The notes under the pieces are model-generated. The model did not search any database and was not told where the DNA came from. It was given only the letters and a program-made list of their open reading frames with translations. A stretch of 20,523 nucleotides of DNA from Candidatus Nitrosopumilus sp. (GTDB lineage Archaea; Thermoproteota; Nitrososphaeria; Nitrososphaerales; Nitrosopumilaceae): the NCBI GenBank assembly GCA_029941825.1, contig JAPYTM010000006.1:1-20523 (forward strand), in the 5' to 3' direction. This document shows positions 13,647 to 20,523 of the stretch, piece by piece (within the stretch, counting starts at the first letter, position 1; each line of letters starts with the position of its first letter). The position numbers and the translations under genes are program-made.

Positions 13647-15047
13647 ATGTCTCAAGAAACTCTTTCAAAAATTAACATTAATCATATTGATAAGATTTCA
13701 TCATCAAGAAATGAACCTGATTGGCTTAAAGAATATAGAAAAAGTTCATTATCCATTTATGATGATCTTCCAATTGAAATATCTCCACTTTACAATAAAT
13801 ACACTGATGCAAAAAAAATGGATCCTGAAAAAGTTTCTCTTTCCATATCAACTACAGAAACAATTCCAAAATTTCTTGAAAACAGATTAGGTGAATTAGA
13901 AAATGAAACATGCATTATTCAAATTGGAACAAATACCCATAAAATTAACGTCCCAGATGAATTAAAATCAAAAGGACTAGTAATTTCTTCAATTGCAGAT
14001 GCAATTAAAGATAATTTTGAACTTGTAAAAAAAGCACTAGAAGCCTCAAAATCCCAAGATGATAAATTTACTGCATTAAACAATGCTGCTTTTAATTCAG
14101 GCGTATTTATTCACATTCCACGTAACCTTGTCTTAGAAAAACCAATTCATATTCTAACATGTCTATCTGAAGATGGTTTATCTGTGATTTCAAGAAATGT
14201 AGTATTTGCAGATGAAAATAGTAAAGCTACGATTGTTCAAGAATTGTATTCTCCAAAGCTTGAAACCCAACAAGCATATCTTGAATTACTTAACATTAGC
14301 ATTGCTCCAAATGCACAGTTAGATGTCACCACTTTACAAATGATGGATGAACACGCAATTAATTTTTCAACTAGACGAACAGATTTAGCACAAGATGCAA
14401 GAGTGAATTGGTATTCTGGATTATTTGGAACCGTATTATCACGTTACAAGACTGAATATTTTCTTAATGGCCCTGGTTCATCATCAAATGATTCTGAAGT
14501 AATTTTTGGAAATAATGAACAGACATTTGACATTCAAACTAATGTAACTCATGTGGGCCCATCAACTGAAGGCAGAGTCGTTGAAAAATCAATTCTTAGA
14601 AATAAATCAAAATCACTTTTCAAAGGAATGATTAGAATTGAAGAAAAAGCAACAAAGGCAAATTCATTTTTATCAGGTCGTTCAATACTTTTGGATAAGG
14701 ATGCAAAATCTGATTCAATTCCTGGATTAGAGATACTTACAAACGATGTAAAGGCAACGCATTCTGCATCTGTTGCACCAATTGATGAGGAACAAATTTT
14801 CTATCTTAAAACTAGATGTCTTAGTAAAAAAGAAGCTGAAAGAACAATTATTGAAGGATTCTTAGAACCACTTTCAAGAAAAATGTCTTATCAAGTAAGA
14901 GCATGGATTGCATATCTTATTGAATCTAAATGGGATGACAAGGAACTCACCATCAACACTGATGATGAACTAACTAAATTCGTTGAAATTGAAGAAACTC
15001 GTTACAATGAAGATGCAGAAATTGAGCAACATTACAAGTATAGGTGA
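13647..15047 (+). CDS. sufD: Fe-S cluster assembly protein SufD
   Basis: A 466-residue SufD/SufB-family beta-helix protein. It has a longer, less conserved N-terminal region (RNEPDWLKEYRKSSLSIYDDLP near residues 20-42), then the shared SufB/D core: ALNNAAFNSGVFIHIPRNL, FSTRRTDLAQDARVNWY, LSGRSILLDKDAKSDSIPGLEI, and THSASVAPIDEEQIFYLKTR near the end. SufD pairs with SufB and binds the SufC ATPase. It starts 20 bases after sufB and its TGA overlaps the GTG start of the Rieske gene. The N-terminal region differs clearly from SufB, so the two are distinct paralogues, not a recent duplication. Confidence 0.92.
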   Translation: MSQETLSKININHIDKISSSRNEPDWLKEYRKSSLSIYDDLPIEISPLYNKYTDAKKMDPEKVSLSISTTETIPKFLENRLGELENETCIIQIGTNTHKINVPDELKSKGLVISSIADAIKDNFELVKKALEASKSQDDKFTALNNAAFNSGVFIHIPRNLVLEKPIHILTCLSEDGLSVISRNVVFADENSKATIVQELYSPKLETQQAYLELLNISIAPNAQLDVTTLQMMDEHAINFSTRRTDLAQDARVNWYSGLFGTVLSRYKTEYFLNGPGSSSNDSEVIFGNNEQTFDIQTNVTHVGPSTEGRVVEKSILRNKSKSLFKGMIRIEEKATKANSFLSGRSILLDKDAKSDSIPGLEILTNDVKATHSASVAPIDEEQIFYLKTRCLSKKEAERTIIEGFLEPLSRKMSYQVRAWIAYLIESKWDDKELTINTDDELTKFVEIEETRYNEDAEIEQHYKYR

Positions 15048-15361
15048 TTTTTCTGTCTGAATGGATTAAAGCTTGTACTTTGGAACAGGTAAAAGAAGGC
15101 CAGCTTTTTGGATTTACTCATGATAATACTAAAATTCTTTTAGCAAATCTCAAAGGAAAAATTCTTGCAACAGATCTAATTTGTACTCATGCAGATGCTG
15201 ACCTTTCTACTGGATTTCTAAGTGATGAAGGTGTACGTTGTCCATTACATCTTTCTGTTTTTAATTTAGAAAATGGAAAGCCACAAAATCTTCCTGCTGA
15301 AACATCACTCAAAGTATACAATGTTAAAATAGACGACAATGAAATTTACGTGGAGATTTAA
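15044..15361 (+). CDS. Rieske-type [2Fe-2S] ferredoxin in the suf operon
   Basis: A 105-residue Rieske ferredoxin of the NirD / non-heme oxygenase ferredoxin type. The cluster ligands are C47/H49 in CTHADADLSTGF and C66/H69 in CPLHLSVF, with the trailing NLENGKPQNLPA loop typical of the family. It starts at GTG 15044, overlapping the sufD stop (GTGA). Being between sufD and sufS it likely delivers electrons for cluster assembly or for reduction of sulfur species, a role also guessed for the equivalent gene in actinobacterial suf operons. It could instead be a client that needs the Suf machinery. There is no oxygenase gene nearby. Confidence 0.9.
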   Translation: MIFLSEWIKACTLEQVKEGQLFGFTHDNTKILLANLKGKILATDLICTHADADLSTGFLSDEGVRCPLHLSVFNLENGKPQNLPAETSLKVYNVKIDDNEIYVEI

Positions 15362-15364
15362 AAT

Positions 15365-16609
15365 ATGCAAAGTACACAATCATCTTTTGAAAATATACGA
15401 AATGATTTTCCTATCTTGAAAAGAACTGTTAGAGATAACAAACCTCTTGTCTATCTTGATAATGCATCTACAACACAAAAACCAAATCAAGTAATAGATT
15501 CTATTACTGACTTTTATCGAAATCATAATGCAAATATTCACAGGGCAGTGTATGCTTTAGCTGAGGAAGCAACTGAAGCATATGAGGCAACTAGAGATAA
15601 GATTGCAAAATTTGTCAATATAAAAAACAGACAAGAAATTATTTTTGTCAGGGGGACCACCGAAGCAATAAATCTTGTTGCATATGCATGGGGTCGACCA
15701 CACCTCAAAGAAGGTGACATTATTGTCACCACAGAATATGAACACCATAGTAATATTGTACCTTGGCAACTACTTACACAAGAGAAACGTGCCAAACTAG
15801 AATACATTGGAATGGGTGATAATGGGGAATTAATTTTAGATGATCTTGACAAGTATCTTGCTACAGGTAAAGTGAAACTTGTAACTTTTAGTCTAATGTC
15901 AAATGTTCTTGGAACCATTACTAATGCTAAAAAAATAATTGAGAAATGTAAATCTGCAGGTGTTCTTACACTAATTGATGGTGCACAAGCTGTACCTCAC
16001 ATGACAGTTGACATTGAAGATTTAGGTTGTGATTTTTTTGCATTTTCTGGACACAAAATGTTGGGCCCAACTGGAATTGGTGTTTTATGGGTCAGAAAAT
16101 CTGTTTTAGAAACCATGAGTCCATTTCATGGTGGCGGTGATATGATTAGAGAGGTTCACAAGTATGAAACTACCTGGAATGATTTACCATACAAATTTGA
16201 AGCAGGCACTCCAAATATTGCAGATGTTGTAGGGCTAGGAGCTGCAATTGATTATCTCACAAAAATTGGAATGGATAATGTGCGAGAACATGAAATTGAA
16301 TTAACAAAATATGCTATAGAAAAACTATCCGCAGTTAAAGGAATTCACATCTATGGAACTAAAGATCTTTCAAAACGTGGTGGTGTAATTTCTTTTAATT
16401 TTGCAGATGTTCACCCACATGATGTTGCACAAATTGTTGATGAAGAAGGAATTGCTGTTCGTTCAGGTCATCATTGTGCACAAGTTTTAATGGAACGACT
16501 AAATGTTGCTGCAACATCTAGAGCTAGTTTTTACATTTATAATACTAAAAATGAGGTTGATGTTCTTGTGAATTCATTAAATAAAGTGGCAAAGGTGTTC
16601 AAACTATGA
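15365..16609 (+). CDS. sufS: cysteine desulfurase SufS
   Basis: A 414-residue PLP enzyme that removes sulfur from L-cysteine as an enzyme-bound persulfide for the Suf scaffold. Diagnostic points: YLDNASTTQKP (30-40), NIHRAVYALAEEAT (57-70), RGTTEAIN (96-103), TTEYEHHSNIVPW (122-134), PLP lysine K231 in FSGHKMLGPTG, and catalytic C371 in RSGHHCAQVLM, the group II (SufS/CsdA) form with a short active-site loop. It lies 3 bases after the Rieske gene and overlaps sufU by 4 bases, so SufS and its sulfur acceptor are co-translated. The length is typical. Confidence 0.96.
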   Translation: MQSTQSSFENIRNDFPILKRTVRDNKPLVYLDNASTTQKPNQVIDSITDFYRNHNANIHRAVYALAEEATEAYEATRDKIAKFVNIKNRQEIIFVRGTTEAINLVAYAWGRPHLKEGDIIVTTEYEHHSNIVPWQLLTQEKRAKLEYIGMGDNGELILDDLDKYLATGKVKLVTFSLMSNVLGTITNAKKIIEKCKSAGVLTLIDGAQAVPHMTVDIEDLGCDFFAFSGHKMLGPTGIGVLWVRKSVLETMSPFHGGGDMIREVHKYETTWNDLPYKFEAGTPNIADVVGLGAAIDYLTKIGMDNVREHEIELTKYAIEKLSAVKGIHIYGTKDLSKRGGVISFNFADVHPHDVAQIVDEEGIAVRSGHHCAQVLMERLNVAATSRASFYIYNTKNEVDVLVNSLNKVAKVFKL

Positions 16610-17049
16610 CTGGCAATGCTGATATCTATCATGAGATAATTGTTGATTATTCAAGAAACCCTGCTAATTTTGGAAAAATTGAAAACCATGATGTAACTTT
16701 TCATGACTCCAATCCACTATGTGGTGACAGTATTGATATTGATATGAAAATTGATGACAACAAAGTTACTGATATTAAATTTCATGGAAAAGGATGTGCA
16801 ATTTGTATGGCTTGCTCTTCAGTTTTAACTGAAATTACAAAAGGAAAAAGTCTTGATGATGTACGAAAAATTGAGAAACATGATATCTTGAGTGAATTAG
16901 GTCTTGAGCATCTTCAAGCTGTTAGAATAAAATGTGCTTTACTTTCTCTAAAAGTACTCAAATCTGCTCTTTACACATATCTGGCAGATCATATGGATGA
17001 TTCTCAAGGTGTAGATAAATTAAAAGAAGAGGCTTCTAGTTTGTACTAG
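16606..17049 (+). CDS. sufU: SufU/IscU-like sulfur acceptor and Fe-S scaffold
   Basis: A 147-residue protein of the NifU N-terminal/IscU/SufU family. Metal and sulfur ligands: C39 and D41 in NPLCGDSID, C64 in HGKGCAIC, and C110 in RIKCALL. The residue before the last Cys is Lys, as in SufU, not the His of IscU. C64-C110 spacing is 46, close to IscU (43 in E. coli) and shorter than B. subtilis SufU (62), so the SufU-specific insert is missing. Extra cysteines C67 and C70 follow C64 (GCAICMAC). It probably takes persulfide sulfur from SufS, whose gene overlaps it. One base separates it from the next gene. Confidence 0.92.
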   Translation: MTGNADIYHEIIVDYSRNPANFGKIENHDVTFHDSNPLCGDSIDIDMKIDDNKVTDIKFHGKGCAICMACSSVLTEITKGKSLDDVRKIEKHDILSELGLEHLQAVRIKCALLSLKVLKSALYTYLADHMDDSQGVDKLKEEASSLY

Positions 17050-17050
17050 T

Positions 17051-17398
17051 ATGAGTAATTTTACTCCTAAAACCCCAATTACACTTCAAATAAGAAAAAT
17101 AATCTTTGAAAAATTCAATGATGTTGAAACAAAATTCACAAACGATGAAATTTTTGAAATCCTCAAAGACAATGGCGATATTGATCCTTCATGGATAATA
17201 GATGATGTTGAATCTTTTTTTAATGAAATCTGTGATTCTGGTTTTACCCGAAATATTGCACAGAATTTTACCACAATTTGGCTAAAGCTATTTGATCCTA
17301 CTGAAAAACTTCATTGCAATGCTTGTAATTATGATGTATATCTTGGTACATCTGAAGAAAAAATTTGCCCAAACCCTTCTTGTAAATCTTCTATCTAG
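17051..17398 (+). CDS. small protein with C-terminal zinc ribbon, last gene of the suf operon
   Basis: A 115-residue protein that I cannot match to a named family. Residues 8-80 are helix-rich (LQIRKIIFEKFNDV, NDEIFEILKDNGDI, WIIDDVESFFNEI) and resemble a winged-helix or other small helical domain. Residues 89-111 form a zinc ribbon with C89/C92 (CNAC) and C106/C111 (CPNPSC). It begins 1 base after the sufU stop, so it is surely co-transcribed with the suf genes. It could be a regulator that senses cluster status, or an assembly adaptor. Its last 8 bases overlap the convergent pgk gene. Confidence 0.72.
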   Translation: MSNFTPKTPITLQIRKIIFEKFNDVETKFTNDEIFEILKDNGDIDPSWIIDDVESFFNEICDSGFTRNIAQNFTTIWLKLFDPTEKLHCNACNYDVYLGTSEEKICPNPSCKSSI

Positions 17399-18617
17399 AT
17401 CTATATTTTATTGCAGCATTCTCTAATGCTTTCATCATTGGTAGTTTTTCTCCTGTAAGATAAAGTACTAGTGCGCCACCTGCAGTACTAATGTGATTAA
17501 TTTTATCTGCTAATCCTTGTTCTTTTAGTGCAGTTGTTAGATGCCCTCCACTCACAATAGTTGTTGCCATAGAGTTTGCAACTGAATTGAGTAATTCTTT
17601 TGTACCGTAACTGAAATTTTCTTTTTCAAAAAATCCTGCAGGCCCACTGATAAAAACAGTTCCTGCCCCTGAAATTAATTTTGAATAATAGTCTACAGTT
17701 TTTGGACCTAAATCAAAAATTTTATCACCTTTACCAATTTCTCTGACATCCATCTCTACCCTTTCACCGTCTTTGTCAATTGCAATGTCAACTGGTGTTG
17801 CAAAAACATCTGGATATTCACCTATTAGCGAATGTGCTTTTGCTACAACTTCTTCTTCTCTTTTAATTCCTAAAGGTGACTTGATTCTAGCTTGTGCACG
17901 CATGAACACATTGCCAATCAACCCTGTTAGTAGAACATGATCCGCACGACCATTCTGAATCAATAATTTTATCGCTTCAAGCCTATCTGGTATTTTGGAG
18001 CCTCCAAGTACTATTACATGCGGTGCTTTGGCTACAGTCATAATTTCATCTAGATTTTTAACTTCTTTTTCCACAATTCTTCCCGCACATGCAGGTAAAA
18101 CTTGTGGAAATCCAACAATTGATGGATGTGATCTATGTGCACTAGGAAATGAATCTAAGACACAAAGATCAAATAATTTGGATAAGCGACTGACCATAAT
18201 TGTTTTTGCCGCATTTTCTGGTGAAAATTCATAATTTTCCTCAGCACATAGTCTAAGATTATCTAAAAGTAAAACGTCTCCATTCTCTAAACCTTTGATT
18301 GCATTTTGTGCAGCTTCACCAATTACATCTTCCACATATTTTATTTTTTTACCCATTAATTTTTCAAGAACTTTTGCATGCTTGTCCATTCCTGTATAGT
18401 CTTTATTCCCAACTCTTCCTTGGTGTGATGCAACAACAACTTTAGCCTCTTCTAATGATTTCAGGGTTTCAATAGTTTCTTCAATTCGTCTTGTTCCTGT
18501 AATCTCCATTGTTTCTGAATCAATTGGGCAATTCATATCAACTCTCAAAAAAACTGTCTTATCTTTTAGGTCAAAATCGTCTAGCGTGAGTACATTCACG
18601 ACTTTTCTATTAGGCAC
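17391..18617 (-). CDS. pgk: phosphoglycerate kinase
   Basis: A 408-residue archaeal-type phosphoglycerate kinase, interconverting 1,3-bisphosphoglycerate plus ADP and 3-phosphoglycerate plus ATP; in an autotrophic archaeon it would mostly work towards sugars. Motifs: FLRVDMNCPID (23-33), SHQGRVGN (64-71), LLLDNLRLCAEE, SAHRSHPS, VLGGSKIPDRLEA, FISGPAGFFEKE, and STAGGALVLYLTGE. The bacterial GGGDS loop reads GGHLTTAL. The frame opens at GTG 18617; a GTG at 18599 (residue 7) is about 25 bases after a weak ATTTAA box and may be the real start, giving 402 residues. It overlaps the zinc-ribbon gene tail to tail by 8 bases. Confidence 0.94.
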   Translation of the reverse strand: MPNRKVVNVLTLDDFDLKDKTVFLRVDMNCPIDSETMEITGTRRIEETIETLKSLEEAKVVVASHQGRVGNKDYTGMDKHAKVLEKLMGKKIKYVEDVIGEAAQNAIKGLENGDVLLLDNLRLCAEENYEFSPENAAKTIMVSRLSKLFDLCVLDSFPSAHRSHPSIVGFPQVLPACAGRIVEKEVKNLDEIMTVAKAPHVIVLGGSKIPDRLEAIKLLIQNGRADHVLLTGLIGNVFMRAQARIKSPLGIKREEEVVAKAHSLIGEYPDVFATPVDIAIDKDGERVEMDVREIGKGDKIFDLGPKTVDYYSKLISGAGTVFISGPAGFFEKENFSYGTKELLNSVANSMATTIVSGGHLTTALKEQGLADKINHISTAGGALVLYLTGEKLPMMKALENAAIKYRSR

Positions 18618-18740
18618 TTGGTTAAATTCTTTGAGCCGATCAGAATTATTTTCCCAAATACTATTTCAAAATAATGATTTGTAATTTCAATACTTTACTA
18701 TTGATAAAAATTAAAAGATGCAAGTTTGAGGTTTAATTAA

Positions 18741-19409
18741 TTGCAAAACTGGCTTTTTGATATTAGGTCTCGCTCCTTTGTCTTCTTGACAATTTTGTTT
18801 CTTATTCTTAGTGCTTTAGTACACTTTGAAATAACTGAAAGTTTTGATCAAAATATTATTTTCTTTTTTTCACAAAATGTTGGAAACCCCACACTTGACA
18901 TCATAATGCAGTATATCACTGAAAGTGGTGATGTGTTTAACATGATGGTGTTTGGAATTATAATGTTAATAATTCCAAAAACCCGTAGAATTGGAATTAC
19001 CTTGATGATTTTGATTGTGCTTTCTACACTACTCACTGGCTATATCAAATGTGGAATTGATAGGGACAGGCCTGATTTTGAATATGAGGGTGTAATATTC
19101 CCTGTAGAAATTAGCCGTGATACCTATGCCTTATTTTGTGAGGGAAGCTATAACGCATCATATCCATCTGGTCATGCAGCACGAGCAATGATTGTTGGAA
19201 TCATCTTAGGCTATGTTTTATCTGAACGATTCCCACGTGGTGCGTATTTGATGTTTCTATACCCTGTAATGATTTCAATTAGTAGAATCTATGTCTTACA
19301 ACATTTCCCTATGGATGTAATTGGCGGAGCTGTAGTTGGAGTATTGCTTGCTGGAGTTATGGCACAAAGAACAAAACTCTACAATATTTTTGATAAATCA
19401 AAAACCTAA
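18741..19409 (+). CDS. PAP2-family membrane phosphatase
   Basis: A 222-residue membrane protein of the PAP2/phosphatidic acid phosphatase superfamily with about six membrane segments. All three catalytic motifs are present: K103...R110-P111 in KCGIDRDRP, PSGH (142-145), and SR (181-182) with H188 and D192 in SRIYVLQHFPMD. Such enzymes remove phosphate from lipid or polyprenyl pyrophosphates at the membrane. In archaea, likely substrates are dolichyl or isoprenoid lipid phosphates. Translation starts at TTG 18741, the first possible codon after an in-frame stop; an A/T-rich box lies about 29 bases upstream. It is divergent from pgk and stands alone. Confidence 0.9.
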   Translation: MQNWLFDIRSRSFVFLTILFLILSALVHFEITESFDQNIIFFFSQNVGNPTLDIIMQYITESGDVFNMMVFGIIMLIIPKTRRIGITLMILIVLSTLLTGYIKCGIDRDRPDFEYEGVIFPVEISRDTYALFCEGSYNASYPSGHAARAMIVGIILGYVLSERFPRGAYLMFLYPVMISISRIYVLQHFPMDVIGGAVVGVLLAGVMAQRTKLYNIFDKSKT

Positions 19410-19423
19410 TTCAGTTATTGATA

Positions 19424-19741
19424 TTACTCCTCAAAACCTAACTCAATCAAAGTATTGTTACTAATCAAAACTATTGCAAAATGTTCATCATCATGATGAT
19501 ATGTCCAATATTTTATATCTCTAATTTCATTTTTCTCTCTTAATCCATGAATAACACCTGTTGTAATTGTATATCCTATTTTTTTTGCAAGCTTTGTCTC
19601 TTTTGGCATTAATACTTTGAATCCTTCTTTTCTATTCTTAAATCCTAAATTCACCATGTCCTCTACTGCAATTGAGGCATCTTTTTCATCTTTTAGATCA
19701 TATGTTTTTGATATTGGCAAATCTTTTGGATGAAATTCCAT
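19424..19741 (-). CDS. hypothetical protein, 105 residues
   Basis: A small basic-acidic soluble protein with no family I recognise. The first half (SKTYDLKDEKDASIAVEDMVNLGF) looks helical; a beta-rich part follows (GYTITTGVIHGL, EIRDIKYWTYHH, HFAIVLISNNTLIELGF), with a YWTYHHDDEH cluster of aromatic, His and acidic residues that could bind a metal or a nucleotide. It has no Cys and no membrane segment. An ATTAATATT box (19762-19770 on the minus strand) is about 25 bases before the ATG, consistent with a leaderless single gene. It is convergent with PAP2, with 14 bases between the stops. Confidence 0.65.
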   Translation of the reverse strand: MEFHPKDLPISKTYDLKDEKDASIAVEDMVNLGFKNRKEGFKVLMPKETKLAKKIGYTITTGVIHGLREKNEIRDIKYWTYHHDDEHFAIVLISNNTLIELGFEE

Positions 19742-19761
19742 GATTTTGATGACATCTTTTG

Positions 19762-19770
19762 ATTAATATT
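19762..19770 (-). promoter_or_regulatory. TATA-like box of the 105-residue gene
   Basis: On the minus strand this reads AATATTAAT, centred about 25 bases before the ATG at 19741, in keeping with leaderless transcription. Confidence 0.35.
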
Positions 19771-19866
19771 TTTTCAAAAAATGGTTTTAGCGATCAATAT
19801 TAGTTAATTTTCTTTACTGACAAGTCAAATCCTGATCATATTACTAATTTAACCGACTCTTTTGTT

Positions 19867-20523
19867 TTGATTGAATCATTGACATCTACAGAAAAACTAG
19901 TAATTCAACTACGACAAAAAAGAAATGAAAAAACGAGTTTAAGAAAAAAATCTGAAAAACAACTCAAAGATATTCTTAGTGTTGAAAAGCGTTCTTCATC
20001 AGGTTTAACATCTGTGGATAGAAAAATAGAATCTGAACGTGATGATGTTTCTGACGTTTCTACTGTATTAACTCAAAAAACTTCACAGTTGGAAAGTATT
20101 TCTAGATTATTAGTATCAGCTGAGGAACGATTAAATCGAGAAAAAGAGTCAGTTGAACAAATTGAGCAAGAAATTGAATTTTCTGAGAATCCTGAAGAAA
20201 AACAAAATGCTGAATCTAGATTACGTTTCGTAAATGATCATATTCAAGAATTAATCTCTGAAATTAAAAGTAGACAAAAAACTGCAAAAAAGATTTCAGA
20301 TGATGTTTCTAAATTTTCTACAATTAAATCTAATATTTCATCAAAAATCCAAAAACAAATTAAATCAAAACCATCTTTACGTGAAATTAAAACAACTAGT
20401 CATAAAACAGCTCAAAAACTTGTAAAAGAATTGGAGATGCGAACTAGAGCAGAAGAATCTGCTAAAAATGCATTAGATAAAGTTTCTAAAAAATTACAAG
20501 AGTTTTTGGCAAATAAACGTAAA
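19867..20523 (+). CDS. long coiled-coil protein, 3' end cut by the window edge
   Basis: The frame is open from 19804 (after a TAG at 19801) to the end of the window with no stop, so at least 219 residues from the TTG at 19867; the only other usable start close by is the TTG at 19879. It is rich in Lys, Glu, Ser and Gln in heptad-like order, for example QLRQKRNEKTSLRKKSEKQL, SRLLVSAEERLNREKESVEQ and LVKELEMRTRAEESAKNALD. This is a long coiled coil with almost no Gly or aromatic residues. Such proteins can be structural, SMC-like arms or scaffolds; no head domain is visible. It is divergent from the 105-residue gene. No ATG exists near the beginning, so the start is uncertain. Confidence 0.68.
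   Translation, partial: MIESLTSTEKLVIQLRQKRNEKTSLRKKSEKQLKDILSVEKRSSSGLTSVDRKIESERDDVSDVSTVLTQKTSQLESISRLLVSAEERLNREKESVEQIEQEIEFSENPEEKQNAESRLRFVNDHIQELISEIKSRQKTAKKISDDVSKFSTIKSNISSKIQKQIKSKPSLREIKTTSHKTAQKLVKELEMRTRAEESAKNALDKVSKKLQEFLANKRK

Noticed and set aside
12226..15047. SufB and SufD as a recent tandem duplication
   Set aside because: They share only family-level motifs in the C-terminal core and have different N-terminal regions; both are standard separate subunits.
15538..15918. 126-codon minus-strand frame within sufS
   Set aside because: It is antisense to the conserved core of SufS, and its translation has no recognisable domain.
17281..17293. GCTAAAGCTATTT shared with the sufB inverted repeat (12160-12172)
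   Set aside because: It encodes part of WLKLF in the zinc-ribbon gene and lacks the second arm of the palindrome; probably chance in AT-rich DNA.
18645..18675. ATTATTTT / AAAATAAT inverted repeat between pgk and PAP2
   Set aside because: A pure A/T 8-bp repeat with a 15-base loop has little information content; it could be an operator but nothing supports it.
1..20523. CRISPR arrays, insertion sequences, integrase or attachment sites, rRNA and tRNA genes
   Set aside because: No regularly spaced repeats, transposase or integrase motifs, or cloverleaf-like sequences were seen on either strand.

Overview
The window reads as the chromosome of an ammonia-oxidising archaeon of the Nitrososphaerota (Thaumarchaeota), most likely a Nitrosopumilus/Nitrosarchaeum-like member of group I.1a. 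I infer this from the very AT-rich DNA, dense short operons with 1-17 bp overlaps, TATA-type boxes about 25 bp before many start codons with no Shine-Dalgarno (leaderless genes), frequent TTG/GTG starts, an archaeal-type phosphoglycerate kinase and the overall gene mix. No ammonia oxidation genes, rRNA, tRNA, CRISPR or insertion sequence is seen, so the assignment is inference.

Left part (1-3600): an unknown soluble protein, an F420/flavin-type split-barrel protein, a double PRC-barrel protein, a 32-residue zinc-ribbon mini-protein, and a two-gene DrrAB-like ABC exporter. A nested inverted-repeat element (3609-3692) lies between the exporter and the next block.

Anion block (3856-8344): a PhoU-like DUF47 protein and a PiT phosphate transporter; an SbtA-type bicarbonate transporter with an SbtB-type PII-like partner; then an arsenic cassette in which ArsR is divergent from arsC (LMW-phosphatase fold) and an aquaporin. 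The cassette's divergent promoter holds two exact 10-bp repeats that look like crossed TATA boxes. Taken together, the block handles phosphate, bicarbonate and the phosphate mimic arsenate.

Tetrapyrrole block (8368-12114): hemL, hemC, cobA and hemD overlap end to start and lead from glutamate-1-semialdehyde to precorrin-2, the branch point to cobalamin, siroheme and archaeal heme. hemA and hemB are not here.

Fe-S block (12226-17398): sufB, sufD, a Rieske-type ferredoxin, sufS, sufU and a small helical/zinc-ribbon protein, in the gene order of actinobacterial suf operons but without sufC. A perfect hairpin-type inverted repeat sits just upstream of the sufB TATA box.

Right part (17391-20523): phosphoglycerate kinase on the minus strand, a PAP2 membrane phosphatase, an unknown 105-residue protein, and the start of a long coiled-coil protein cut by the window edge.
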